DNA from: Candidatus Poribacteria bacterium
GTDB taxonomy: Bacteria; Poribacteria; WGA-4E; JAJDTR01
Direction of reading: 5' to 3'
Length of the DNA: 32,669 nt
Assembly (NCBI GenBank): GCA_022827055.1
Contig: JAJDTR010000119.1
Coordinates: 1 to 32,669, forward strand
Shown piece after piece: positions 24,486 to 32,291 of the stretch. The position numbers were made by a program, and so were the translations under genes. The stretch's first letter is position 1; the number at the start of each line of letters is the position of its first letter. The notes under the pieces are model-generated. The model made no database searches. It worked only from the letters and a program-made list of their open reading frames with translations, and was not told the DNA's origin.

Positions 24486-25229
24486 TTATTTTTTTCCGGT
24501 TTTAATCGAACCCCATGCGGTTGTGATTTTTCCATGCGGCTCAACGGCTAACCCGCCCAAAGCAGCAATTTCCTTCGCGCTCAACGCGCGGTCATAGAGT
24601 CTCACCTCATCAATCGAGCCGGCGAAGGGTTTGGCAATCCGAAATTCGCTTCCTCGTGCTCCAATGGCACCAGTCGCTTTGACTCGGCCGGTTTCTTTCC
24701 CATCCTCATACAATACCAGCTCTTTTTCATCATAGGTACATGCGAGATGGTACCATACCCCCGCATTCCATTTATCTCGCTTTGTGAAAAGAGTGCCCTT
24801 GGGGATGTTGCCGACGGTATCTACCCAACATCGAATTGTGTTTTTTGGACCTGTCGGCTCGTTGGCGACGGGCTGCTTGTTGAAAGCAAACATCGGTCCC
24901 TTCGCCTGGTAGACGATGTTGAATCTCGGATCTCTAGCTCCCAGATCGTGTGAAGGCCTCATCCAGAAGGTACAACTCATCGGCGAGACTTCCAAGCTAC
25001 GTTTTCGCCCACCGTTTATCCAAGCGGCTCCGCCATCAAATTCTGCCGATTTTCCGACGACACCATCAACGAACTTGGCGCCCTGAACGATACCATCGTG
25101 CCCATTGCCGGAAGCATCTTTGGCATTTCCGTCCATAGCCCAATAGGCGACCAGACCCTTCTCCACCGCATCCGCGAAGTTCAGGGACAATAACGAGATG
25201 GATAAGCATAGCAAGATTTGCCGACCCAT
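24486..25229 (-). CDS. Secreted LamG-domain protein with C-terminal WG tag (tandem copy B)
   Basis: This 247-residue paralogue of the gene at 23422-24192 has a signal peptide at residues 1-21 (LSLNFADA). The LamG domain runs from about 24 to 220 (GLVAYWAMDGNAKDASGNGH, MSCTFWMRPSHDLG, WYHLACTYDEKELVLYEDG). The end, VEPHGKITTAWGSIKTGKK, carries the tag. The ATG at 25229 has TTGAGGT 6 nt upstream. The gap to copy A is 293 nt with no clear terminator, so both could share a transcript. The shared SPMSCTFWMRPS and KGPMFAFNK-type phrases differ from the other LamG proteins here, so these two form their own subfamily. Confidence 0.9.
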   Translation of the reverse strand: MGRQILLCLSISLLSLNFADAVEKGLVAYWAMDGNAKDASGNGHDGIVQGAKFVDGVVGKSAEFDGGAAWINGGRKRSLEVSPMSCTFWMRPSHDLGARDPRFNIVYQAKGPMFAFNKQPVANEPTGPKNTIRCWVDTVGNIPKGTLFTKRDKWNAGVWYHLACTYDEKELVLYEDGKETGRVKATGAIGARGSEFRIAKPFAGSIDEVRLYDRALSAKEIAALGGLAVEPHGKITTAWGSIKTGKK

Positions 25230-25708
25230 GACTATACCTCAAGGTACCCGTTCGGGTGAATGATTCGGATTAGTGAGACACCACGGCGCATCCCAAATCT
25301 GAGATGTGGACATACATCCTATTTCATCTTTCCCCCCTTGTCAAGCAAAAAACACCGGTAATTATGCGGATCGGTTTACTAGTATTGAGCGGCAAGACGC
25401 GGCGTAAGAGCCTGTTTGAAAAGTACATTTGTAGGGTGCGCACGGCGCACCAGCCTCTAAAAGCCCCAGAGGGGATCAAGCGAACGAATAGTGAGGGCGA
25501 TAGAGATCCTGAAGGTGTATGGAAACGCCAAAGTCCCGTGCACCTAAGCCCCAGCGGGGCGGCAGGTACGCAGAAGACAAATATAAAAACGCGAAAAAAC
25601 TTCCTACAAATGACCAAAATTGCTTTGCTACCGATTATTCAAACAGGTTCTAAGTTTCTAACCCGTGCTTCCGGCAATCGCAGATGTTGTAGATCGGGTT
25701 GAAATTTA
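25230..25708. other. Gene-free stretch carrying a MITE-like element
   Basis: More than half of this 479-nt gap is the element at 25405-25653. The rest shows no gene or clear signal. Confidence 0.6.
25405..25653. mobile_element. MITE-like element, copy 2 (249 bp)
   Basis: It has the same terminal inverted repeats as 16534-16756: left TAAGAGCCTGTTTGAAAA, right (reverse) TTAGAACCTGTTTGAATA. It shares the GGTGCGC hairpin (25435-25451), the AGCCTCTAAAAGCCCCAGAG phrase and one GATC unit ending GCGATAGAGATCC. An extra segment includes a GCCCC-AGC-GGGGC hairpin near 25548-25560. It has no transposase gene. Confidence 0.7.
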
Positions 25709-27637
25709 TTACCACAGGAACTTGTACATCGGCTTTCCAAGGGCTATTCCCAACAGACTCCAGAAACTCCCGGCGGTGAATTCGCCGAGTATGATTCCCA
25801 GAAAGAAAGGGATGGCTTTTCGATGCGTTTTCAATCCTCCGGATTTGAGAATGATTGACTTAGCCAACCAACTGATAAAGATTGAAAACCAAAACCCTCG
25901 CACGGAGTAACTGGCTGCGACCGCATAACCCGCAGGATGGAAGGGCCAAAACAGGAAGCGCATTCGCATAATCATCAAGAAAAGTGAGAACAGGAAACCG
26001 GTACCCATCGCAGTGATCGCCGCGTAGTCCGCTTGTGAAGGATAATAGAGCCAACTTTTCAGGCGATTAAAGGCATGAATCCCGCGCCCTCTTGTATTGA
26101 GTCCAACAAACTGATACTGGGCGTCGAGATAGGACCAAAAAAACGCTAATGCGCCAATCACGGCTGCCAGCACCATAGCAAGGAATATCCCGGAGTTGCT
26201 GATTTTTGATCGCTCTGCAATTTTGAAACCCTCAAGCTGATGAGGCATCGGATGGGGTCGGTACGCCCTGTTGAAAAACCGAAAAAAAGAAAACATCGTC
26301 AAGTTATGAGCGCCGAATCGGTGTGTGCCTATCGTCCCGGATATCATCTCAGGGAGACCGGAATCATGAAAATCGTTTACGGGAGATCCCAGTTCAGCTC
26401 TCATCCGAGTGATGCCGATGGACATGGCGAAATACAACGTGAAGAAAAGAAGAATTGCCCCAATCGACATGCCTGCTCTCAAACAAAAGAACGTGATGAA
26501 ACTCATCCCCAAAACTACTCCTGTAAAGGCGGACTTGTATCTTACGGGCTCGGTTGAGTCATCAAGCGGTGAACGGCTTGAGAATATGGTGAGAATTACC
26601 TTCTTCAGGTGAGTTCTGCTCACCCAAAGGGCAATGGCGCATAGTGCGATGAGTCCGCCGAATGCCTGTTCGCCCGTATAGGGAAACCGAGGCATGTCTC
26701 CGAGTCCGAGGACACTTGCGAAAACAGCCTGTAACTTCCAAAAGAGAAAGAAGAACCAGAAGGAAAATGAAAGATCCAAGGGGATAAAAAAAGCAAGTCC
26801 GATGATTGAGGGAAGCACCATCACGGGCATCGAACCGATCGCACTCCACGGTTTTTCGGTAAAGAGCTTTCCGAGGTCCAACCCACGCCCTGTCTTCTCA
26901 TAGAGTTCGCCGCCTAAGCTAGGCACGACGGGAAAGAGAAAGTGCAATCCATTAACGATATTTACTAGAAATGCAATCCCAAAACCTAACCACATGAGTC
27001 GATTAACGAAAAACCCCGATTTCGCACGTGTCATCTCGAAAGGCAATTGAATTATCGGATAGGTGAGTTTTTCCCTTTCGACCCATTGTTTTCTAACCAC
27101 GACATTGATGCAGAGCATGACAAACAGAAGTGCGACCAAGAAAGCGGACCAGGCAAGCGCCGGAAACACCCAGGCTCGAATGTGGCTAGCGGTGTAGAGT
27201 GAAGAATCCCCATCGTAAAGATTGTCCAAAGCGCCGCTTTCTTCAACAGAAAGCCATCTCGGAATAAATCGCCAAAAGAGATTCGCCCATTCATTTTCTG
27301 GTGTCGCAAACCTGAATGGCGTGCTCATAATGCCGACGAGGCTCTGTATGATATCGAGACCAGCCAACGAACAAGCGATGGATAACATGACGTAGACAAC
27401 GAGGAGTTCACCCTGACTGAGCGCAGAGGTTGGTAAGAATCGCTTCAGCGGAAGATTCAACAACGTCAAAAGGAACAAGCTAAAAACAACGTTGAAGTAG
27501 AGCGAGATGTTGGTCGTATACGACTGATCGGTCGCACGTCCCATACCTATCCAATAACAGTTGGCGATGATGAGCAAGATGCCAATTGTTAGTGCAGGAA
27601 GTAGAGAAGGGTAGGTCTGTATACGGGGCTGTTTCAT
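25709..27637 (-). CDS. Multi-pass membrane protein, DUF6785/DUF6784-like
   Basis: This integral membrane protein of 642 residues has about a dozen or more hydrophobic helices, from LLPALTIGILLIIANCYWIG at the N-terminus to the helix ALAFFWSYLDAQ and a C-terminal pair. It has soluble loops around residues 100-160 and 420-470. The phrase TRMRAELGSPVNDFHDSGLPEMI and the overall plan recall the DUF6785/DUF6784 family, of unknown function and perhaps transport. The ATG at 27637 (MKQPRIQTYPS) has GAGG 8 nt upstream; longer versions to 27685 would put polar residues ahead of it. It follows the sugar isomerase gene by 82 nt on the same strand, which would fit a transporter for its substrate. That is inference only. 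Confidence 0.75.
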   Translation of the reverse strand: MKQPRIQTYPSLLPALTIGILLIIANCYWIGMGRATDQSYTTNISLYFNVVFSLFLLTLLNLPLKRFLPTSALSQGELLVVYVMLSIACSLAGLDIIQSLVGIMSTPFRFATPENEWANLFWRFIPRWLSVEESGALDNLYDGDSSLYTASHIRAWVFPALAWSAFLVALLFVMLCINVVVRKQWVEREKLTYPIIQLPFEMTRAKSGFFVNRLMWLGFGIAFLVNIVNGLHFLFPVVPSLGGELYEKTGRGLDLGKLFTEKPWSAIGSMPVMVLPSIIGLAFFIPLDLSFSFWFFFLFWKLQAVFASVLGLGDMPRFPYTGEQAFGGLIALCAIALWVSRTHLKKVILTIFSSRSPLDDSTEPVRYKSAFTGVVLGMSFITFFCLRAGMSIGAILLFFTLYFAMSIGITRMRAELGSPVNDFHDSGLPEMISGTIGTHRFGAHNLTMFSFFRFFNRAYRPHPMPHQLEGFKIAERSKISNSGIFLAMVLAAVIGALAFFWSYLDAQYQFVGLNTRGRGIHAFNRLKSWLYYPSQADYAAITAMGTGFLFSLFLMIMRMRFLFWPFHPAGYAVAASYSVRGFWFSIFISWLAKSIILKSGGLKTHRKAIPFFLGIILGEFTAGSFWSLLGIALGKPMYKFLW

Positions 27638-27719
27638 ATCGTCTGCCTCGACAAAAAGTACGGCATGTGGAGTGCAACTGTCCACGAGACCGGGCTCGTT
27701 GATGTTTTCAGGGTCGCTC

Positions 27720-28577
27720 CTAAATTCGTGCCTCTTTCCTGGCAGCGCTCAACGTCTTCCATGAAAACTCCGCGGCACGCCAAGGGTCGTAGTTTGGCTT
27801 GCTGAAGATCATGCCGCTGATTTCAACCGTTATGCATCCACGCCAATCCGCTTTGGCCATTGCCTGCAAATAGGCCGTATAATCGAAGTCTCCTTCGCCC
27901 GGCAAAAGCCACTGCACTTTGCCAGCAACCATGCGTCCATCTTTCACATGTGTGTGAATCGCCAGTGGTGCTAGTTTTGCGACCGTATCGTTCAAGGGAT
28001 AGCCCGCTACGGCAAAGTGGCTGATGTCGAAATTGAGTCGTACCGAAGGTGAGTTGATTCGCTGGATCAGCCAGACGGCGTGATCGGGATGCTCCAGAAT
28101 ACTGCCTACATGAGGTTCCACGGCAAAGCGAGTTCCCGCCTTTGCTATTAATTCGCCCACTTCCGCGACACGATCCGCAAGCGCTTCTCGGTCCTTCTTC
28201 CAGGTCAAGGTCCCGCCGCCCAGCGTGGTTGTTAACACGGGGATCTTATTGCTCACAGCCAGGTCGTTAGCCAGTTCAGCAGCCGCGCGGAATGCGTCAA
28301 GCTGCTGCTGATACTCCCGAGGGTCAGCGGTCAACACCCGGCTCAAAAGCATTAGTGAAGGAATCTCCAGATCAAGATCGGAAACTATGGTGCGCATTTC
28401 AGAGCGCTTTTCTTTCGAGAGTTTTTGGGGGGCTGTCGGGTATGCTTCTCCCACACAAATCTCTAGCCCCTCATAGCCGATTTTTGAAAGACGTGGTATC
28501 GCCGCACGAATCTCCTCATCGGGCATCCCGTACGTTCCATAAGCAATCTTCAAATGTCTTTTCTGGTTTGCGTTCAC
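27720..28577 (-). CDS. Sugar phosphate isomerase/epimerase (xylose-isomerase-like TIM barrel)
   Basis: This 285-residue cytoplasmic protein is of the AP-endonuclease-2/xylose-isomerase-like superfamily. Metal-binding positions are visible at the barrel ends: Glu in TRFAVEPHVG, Asp/His in VRLNFDISHFAVAG, His/Asp in IHTHVKDG, and the final Glu in CITVEISG. The N-terminus IAYGTYGMPDEEIRAAIPRL fits. Such enzymes interconvert ketoses, inosose or similar. The substrate is unknown. The start is GTG at 28577, with AGAGGAG 7 nt upstream. It is the first gene of a probable pair with the membrane protein. Confidence 0.9.
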   Translation of the reverse strand: MNANQKRHLKIAYGTYGMPDEEIRAAIPRLSKIGYEGLEICVGEAYPTAPQKLSKEKRSEMRTIVSDLDLEIPSLMLLSRVLTADPREYQQQLDAFRAAAELANDLAVSNKIPVLTTTLGGGTLTWKKDREALADRVAEVGELIAKAGTRFAVEPHVGSILEHPDHAVWLIQRINSPSVRLNFDISHFAVAGYPLNDTVAKLAPLAIHTHVKDGRMVAGKVQWLLPGEGDFDYTAYLQAMAKADWRGCITVEISGMIFSKPNYDPWRAAEFSWKTLSAARKEARI

Positions 28578-28757
28578 AACTGAACTCCTCTGTTATGCTA
28601 CCTTCGTTTGCCGTTGGCTTCCGCTACTTGCATAGTTCGTTCCGCCAATCGCGTCCCTAACATCGAATTGGCAGTTGACGACGAATGGGGGCATATCGAA
28701 CCTAATGCACTCCATTGGCATTGATCTCTATCCATATCCTATTGCCGCCGATGAAAC

Positions 28758-28790
28758 AAAAAAGCACCGACATAAATCATGATCGGTGCT
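28758..28790 (-). terminator. Hairpin with T-run, likely rho-independent terminator
   Basis: AGCACCGA and TCGGTGCT form a perfect 8-bp stem. On the minus strand it is directly followed by a run of six T. It would stop transcripts of the gene at 29016-29792, though 225 nt downstream of it, before the isomerase gene. Confidence 0.75.
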
Positions 28791-28835
28791 CTTTGGATTG
28801 GAGGTGTTCCTATCAAGTAACACTCCACATTGCAC

Positions 28836-28875
28836 AGGATCTCTATCGCACTCGCTATTCACTCGCTTGATCCTC
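28836..28875. repeat. Single unit of the GATC repeat
   Basis: AGGATCTCTATCGCACTCGC then TATTCACTCGCTTGATCC is the cleanest single copy of the family in the window and best defines its consensus. Confidence 0.7.
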
Positions 28876-29015
28876 TGGAGTGCAGACGCGAGGAGGAATC
28901 GTATTCTATTGACATTTCGATCCTCTGGATCGAGGAAAGAGACTCCAACTAGAACGTGTTGCTTGCTGAAAGAATTATTCCGACAGGGATAATGGCGCGC
29001 TCTTAAGCGATAAGG

Positions 29016-29792
29016 TCACAAGGTTTTAAGTTTACCCCACGTGAGACTCAACTTTCCGGCGCGATCGACGGCTTTCGGACGTTCGCTTCGACCATCCGCG
29101 TCCCAGATCTCCACCTCATCATACACGGGAGTTGCCCCACCCCGTCCCCAGGCTTCCATGGCTTTTCCGACCAACCCGGCAGGGCCCGCGGGCCGATTCT
29201 GCTTGACAACGGTTCCGTCTTTTTTCTTCCATTGTTTGACGCTTCCGATCGGTTTGAGCGGCTCTTCTTCTCCATCAAGCCAAGCCTTGGCAATCAACTC
29301 TTGTTTTGCTGTGACGGTCAACTGAACCCAGACCCACTGGTCAAGTTGGGGACGCACGGGTTTATTCAGATTGACCCACTGTACCCCTTCATTTAACAAT
29401 TTGACATCACTGGGGCCATTTTCTCCTGTCGTCAAGCAGTATCCAAGATGTCCTGTTGGTTTGCCATCCTGCGCTTCGGCGTTGTTGAGTCTTGGCGTCA
29501 ATCGTACCGCAGTGCCCATTCGGGTCCACGGAGCACCGATGATTTTCCCTTTGGCCTGGATGGTAATCTGTTTGGAACGGAATTCAGCCGGAATTTCGGG
29601 AATCGCATAGTTGAATTTCACACCCGATTCGACACAAGCCAGATGCCCATCCATTTCCTCCCAATTACCGGTGAAGTCCCATTTCTTATCAATGACACCA
29701 TCTTCAAAGTCATCGAAAAACAGCGTTTTCGCCATTGCCCCGCCGCAACAGAGCAACAGAATAACTCCGAGCAACGGTAAAATGAATCTCAT
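29016..29792 (-). CDS. Secreted jelly-roll protein with C-terminal WG tag
   Basis: This 258-residue exported protein has a signal peptide at residues 1-21 (LLLCCGGAMA). The body begins TLFFDDFEDGVIDKKWDFTG and has a β-rich pattern (KQITIQAKGKIIGAPW, DQWVWVQLTVTAKQELIAKA, YDEVEIWDADG). This resembles DUF1080/LamG-type concanavalin-like folds more than true LamG. The end, AVDRAGKLSLTWGKLKTL, carries the tag, nearly the same as the first LamG gene (AVDRAGKLAITWG). The ATG at 29792 has GAAGGAGG upstream, with 5-nt spacing; longer forms to 29870 are unlikely. The function is unknown, presumably carbohydrate or surface binding. Confidence 0.88.
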   Translation of the reverse strand: MRFILPLLGVILLLCCGGAMAKTLFFDDFEDGVIDKKWDFTGNWEEMDGHLACVESGVKFNYAIPEIPAEFRSKQITIQAKGKIIGAPWTRMGTAVRLTPRLNNAEAQDGKPTGHLGYCLTTGENGPSDVKLLNEGVQWVNLNKPVRPQLDQWVWVQLTVTAKQELIAKAWLDGEEEPLKPIGSVKQWKKKDGTVVKQNRPAGPAGLVGKAMEAWGRGGATPVYDEVEIWDADGRSERPKAVDRAGKLSLTWGKLKTL

Positions 29793-30001
29793 TTTGTCCT
29801 CCTTCAGTTTATCTACGAGTGTTCTCGTCACCGAAATGACCAAACTTGAACCGATTAATCGAAGCTGCATGGGGCTGGTTCATCTTCTGCCTGCGTTTGG
29901 TTGTCAGTTTGTTGTGACAAAATTAGCTAAAGCGAGGGAAGGCGGGAAGGAAATTTGTCCCTGTTTTCCTTCCTTTCCACGTGGCCGCAATTGAATCGGA
30001 C

Positions 30002-30150
30002 CTAAAGTTGCGGTTTGAATTTTAGTTCGCCCCGAGTGGTTGTGAGGTTGGAAGTTTGCTTTAACTTTGGAGACACACCGGATCCATTGGGCACGATACA
30101 GACCGTATCCGTTCCAACGAAAAGATCGCTACCAAATTCCGGATAAAGGT
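30002..30150 (-). pseudogene. Relic 3' end of a WG-tagged gene
   Basis: On the minus strand the frame ends NLTTTRGELKFKPQL and stops at 30002. It aligns with KLTTTWGDLKTGEK of the LamG gene at 23422, with Trp replaced by Arg (TGG to CGG, one base). Just before it the frame reads LYPEFGSDLFVGTDTVCIVP, also protein-like. Upstream there is no start codon with a ribosome site, no signal peptide and no LamG pattern. I read it as the end of a decayed sixth tagged gene. Confidence 0.5.
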
Positions 30151-30400
30151 TGCACAAATACCACGCACAGAATATGTTATGGGCTTGTCTGTGCGGGGTT
30201 GGACATTTGGGCTGGCGACTATTGTAGCAAAATCGCAAAAAAAGTCAACACAGAAGCATGTAGTCATAGGACGATTCAGTTTTCGAAAAATGATAATTTC
30301 CATTAGACCGTGTCAACGATGACCACAAGTTGGTCGCCCTCATTGGCATTGCTTAGTAAGCTAGCAGGACTCTAGAGGAACCGGTGGTTTATCTTTCTAG

Positions 30401-30656
30401 AGTAAACATGAGAGGGGAAACGCATCTAATTTAGAAGATGTCTCATGGCGGTAGAATTTACGATTAATGTTGGGTTTCACTCATTTTTTTGACATGTTCA
30501 TGCAAAGTGGGGACTCGGAAACGCCTCTAAGATTAACAATCATTAACGAATTTCGTTCAACCCAACCTACGATCTTTAGAAAAATTACCACAAACTCAGC
30601 CTGAATTTCTTTTTTGCCGAGCAGAAAATTTAGATGCGTTTCCCCTAGTAAACATG
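30401..30656. mobile_element. Inverted-repeat element flanked by 10-bp direct repeats
   Basis: AGTAAACATG at 30401-30410 and again at 30647-30656 flanks a 236-bp block. The block starts AGAGGGGAAACGCATCTAA and ends TTAGATGCGTTTCCCCT, so the ends are inverted repeats of about 17 bp. Inverted ends inside direct repeats are the mark of a transposed element with target duplication. It holds no gene. Inside, GTTGGGTTTCAC and GTTCAACCCAACCTAC form a nested partial inverted repeat. Confidence 0.75.
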
Positions 30657-31304
30657 GTGAATGTGGTAGACAAAACCATAAGATGTGTTATAATATACTA
30701 TGGGTATATGTATTTAAACTAAATGAGGCAATAAGAGTAGAACTACTCCCAAAAACTAGACGGGGGAATCAGCGATGTTTCCGAGTTGAATGAGTCAACA
30801 TATAGGTGAAGCTATGGCTCGGAAATGCCAGGGCCAAGAAAGAAGATTCTTCAGAATGTTCCGCAGCAATCATGGCGATCAAAGGAACAAATAACGAATA
30901 TGATTGCAATCCCATAGAGATCCCTTGCGCAACTCAAATCTCTTTCATTACCGTCCAAAAGATAAGGATAGGATCAGCTAAAGTGGAGGCTCTGTCGCAC
31001 ATCGTTCAATTTATTGTCGGATTTCACTGGATGGTGTGTAACGTCTAGGTGCAGAAGTGGCATGGGAGAGCTTGGAGAAATCCAACTTATGCCGAACCTT
31101 GGTATTCTGCATTAGCTAAGACTGAATACGAATACCGAAAATTCTAAAATGACACGTTGCTGTCCTGCTCATTGGTTCAAGAGTTGGGCAGAGCAAGACC
31201 GGAAGCAAGGATCTAGAATGTCTGCTGCCGAGTGATTCTTCTTACACATGACGTTACGGCAGCGGAAGCGCTATTTAACCTAACCCAATTAGGAGGAATT
31301 AATC
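30657..31304. other. Long gene-free stretch upstream of the last LamG gene
   Basis: These 648 nt hold a good promoter-like site at 30667-30694 and otherwise nothing I recognise. The 80-codon frame at 30806-31048 has no ribosome site and no protein-like pattern. It could be an RNA leader, an RNA gene or decayed sequence. Confidence 0.5.
30667..30694 (+). promoter_or_regulatory. Promoter-like site
   Basis: TAGACA (30667-30672), a 16-nt spacer and a perfect TATAAT (30689-30694). It points toward the LamG gene 600 nt away. A nearer but weaker candidate is ATGACG (31248-31253), 18 nt, TATTTA (31272-31277). Confidence 0.45.
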
Positions 31305-32291
31305 GTGAAATCTGCTACGATTGTCAGCGTATTCACCATGTTCCTAAGTTATTGCGTAATCCTACCGCTTGCCCATGCCGAAGTCGTGGGTGCATGGACC
31401 TTTGATAGAGGCGAACCGAATCAGGAAGCCCATGGGAAGATAGAGGATGTTTCCGGCAACGGGCACCACGGCAAAATTGCGGGCAGAGTCAAATGGCGAC
31501 CAGGTAAACGAGGAACGGCATTGGAGTTTTTTGAAGCAGAGGGCGAGGCAGGATCCGAGTGGCCCGGCTGGGTTGAAATTCCACACCACGAGGATTTCAA
31601 CATTGTTGAGTTTTCACTGTCAGGTTGGGTCCGGATCAAAGAACTCCTAGGTAAACCGCTTAACGATGGTTTCTGTAATAATCCCTGCGGAGATGAAACG
31701 GATCTATCTGCCAATCAGATGTTGTTCGGCAAAACGTCCCACTTGGCTCGATGCAATTATGCCATGTGGGTTTCAGATGCCGGGAAGGGCGGAGAACAGA
31801 GGCGCGGTGAGTTGGGGCACGCAACGTTCGGATTCACCGCTCAACAGCCGCGTGTATCCCGCGTTCTTGTCAACGAAACAAAAAAGCGCGCCAATGTCGT
31901 TGACGGGAAGTGGCATCACGTCGTCGGCACATATAAGGAGCCTATGCTCGTGCTTTATGTCGACGGACAAGAGGTGGGAAAACGGGAAAACGAAAGGATA
32001 AACGACATAGCGAAAAAAATTAAAGTCGCTCCGTCCCCCGGGTTCGCGGCACTAGGGGGAGGCAGATTCGCCCCATTTATGATAGGCTGCCAAATCATAG
32101 GGCGTTCGACCAAGGGCCAGAGGCCAAGTTACGGAACGGCAGGACTTATAGATGAGGTCGCCGTCTTTAATCATGCATTAAGCGCAGACGAAGTTACAAC
32201 CCTCTGGCGACAAGGACTGCTACAGTATCTTGCCGTAGAAGCGCGAGGGAAACTCGCGACATCGTGGGGTAAGATAAAACGGGCAAGATAA
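31305..32291 (+). CDS. Secreted LamG-domain protein with C-terminal WG tag (largest)
   Basis: This 328-residue exported protein has a signal peptide at residues 1-25 (VILPLAHA). A LamG domain runs from about 28 to 300 (VVGAWTFDRG, VSGNGHHGKI, NIVEFSLSGWVRI, KWHHVVGTYKEPMLVLYVDG, GLIDEVAVFNHALSADEV). The end, AVEARGKLATSWGKIKRAR, carries the tag. Compared with the others it has an insertion (residues about 115-190) with a cysteine pair (FCNNPCGDE). The start is GTG at 31305 with AGGAGGA 7 nt upstream. It may bind sugar or another surface ligand. It is the only gene for over 1 kb on its left. Confidence 0.9.
   Translation: MKSATIVSVFTMFLSYCVILPLAHAEVVGAWTFDRGEPNQEAHGKIEDVSGNGHHGKIAGRVKWRPGKRGTALEFFEAEGEAGSEWPGWVEIPHHEDFNIVEFSLSGWVRIKELLGKPLNDGFCNNPCGDETDLSANQMLFGKTSHLARCNYAMWVSDAGKGGEQRRGELGHATFGFTAQQPRVSRVLVNETKKRANVVDGKWHHVVGTYKEPMLVLYVDGQEVGKRENERINDIAKKIKVAPSPGFAALGGGRFAPFMIGCQIIGRSTKGQRPSYGTAGLIDEVAVFNHALSADEVTTLWRQGLLQYLAVEARGKLATSWGKIKRAR

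Larger units (their letters stand above)
28578..29015. other. Gene-free stretch with terminator and GATC repeat
   Basis: It contains the hairpin terminator at 28758-28790 and one GATC-repeat unit at 28836-28875. No gene is supported; the open frames here are short and cross the repeats. Confidence 0.6.

Noticed and set aside
25304..25702. Open frame of 132 codons over the second MITE-like element
   Set aside because: Its reading comes from repeat sequence, has no ribosome site and does not match the frame in the other copy.
30806..31048. Open frame of 80 codons in the long gap
   Set aside because: No ribosome site, no recognisable pattern, and no hydrophobic or domain signature; expected by chance.
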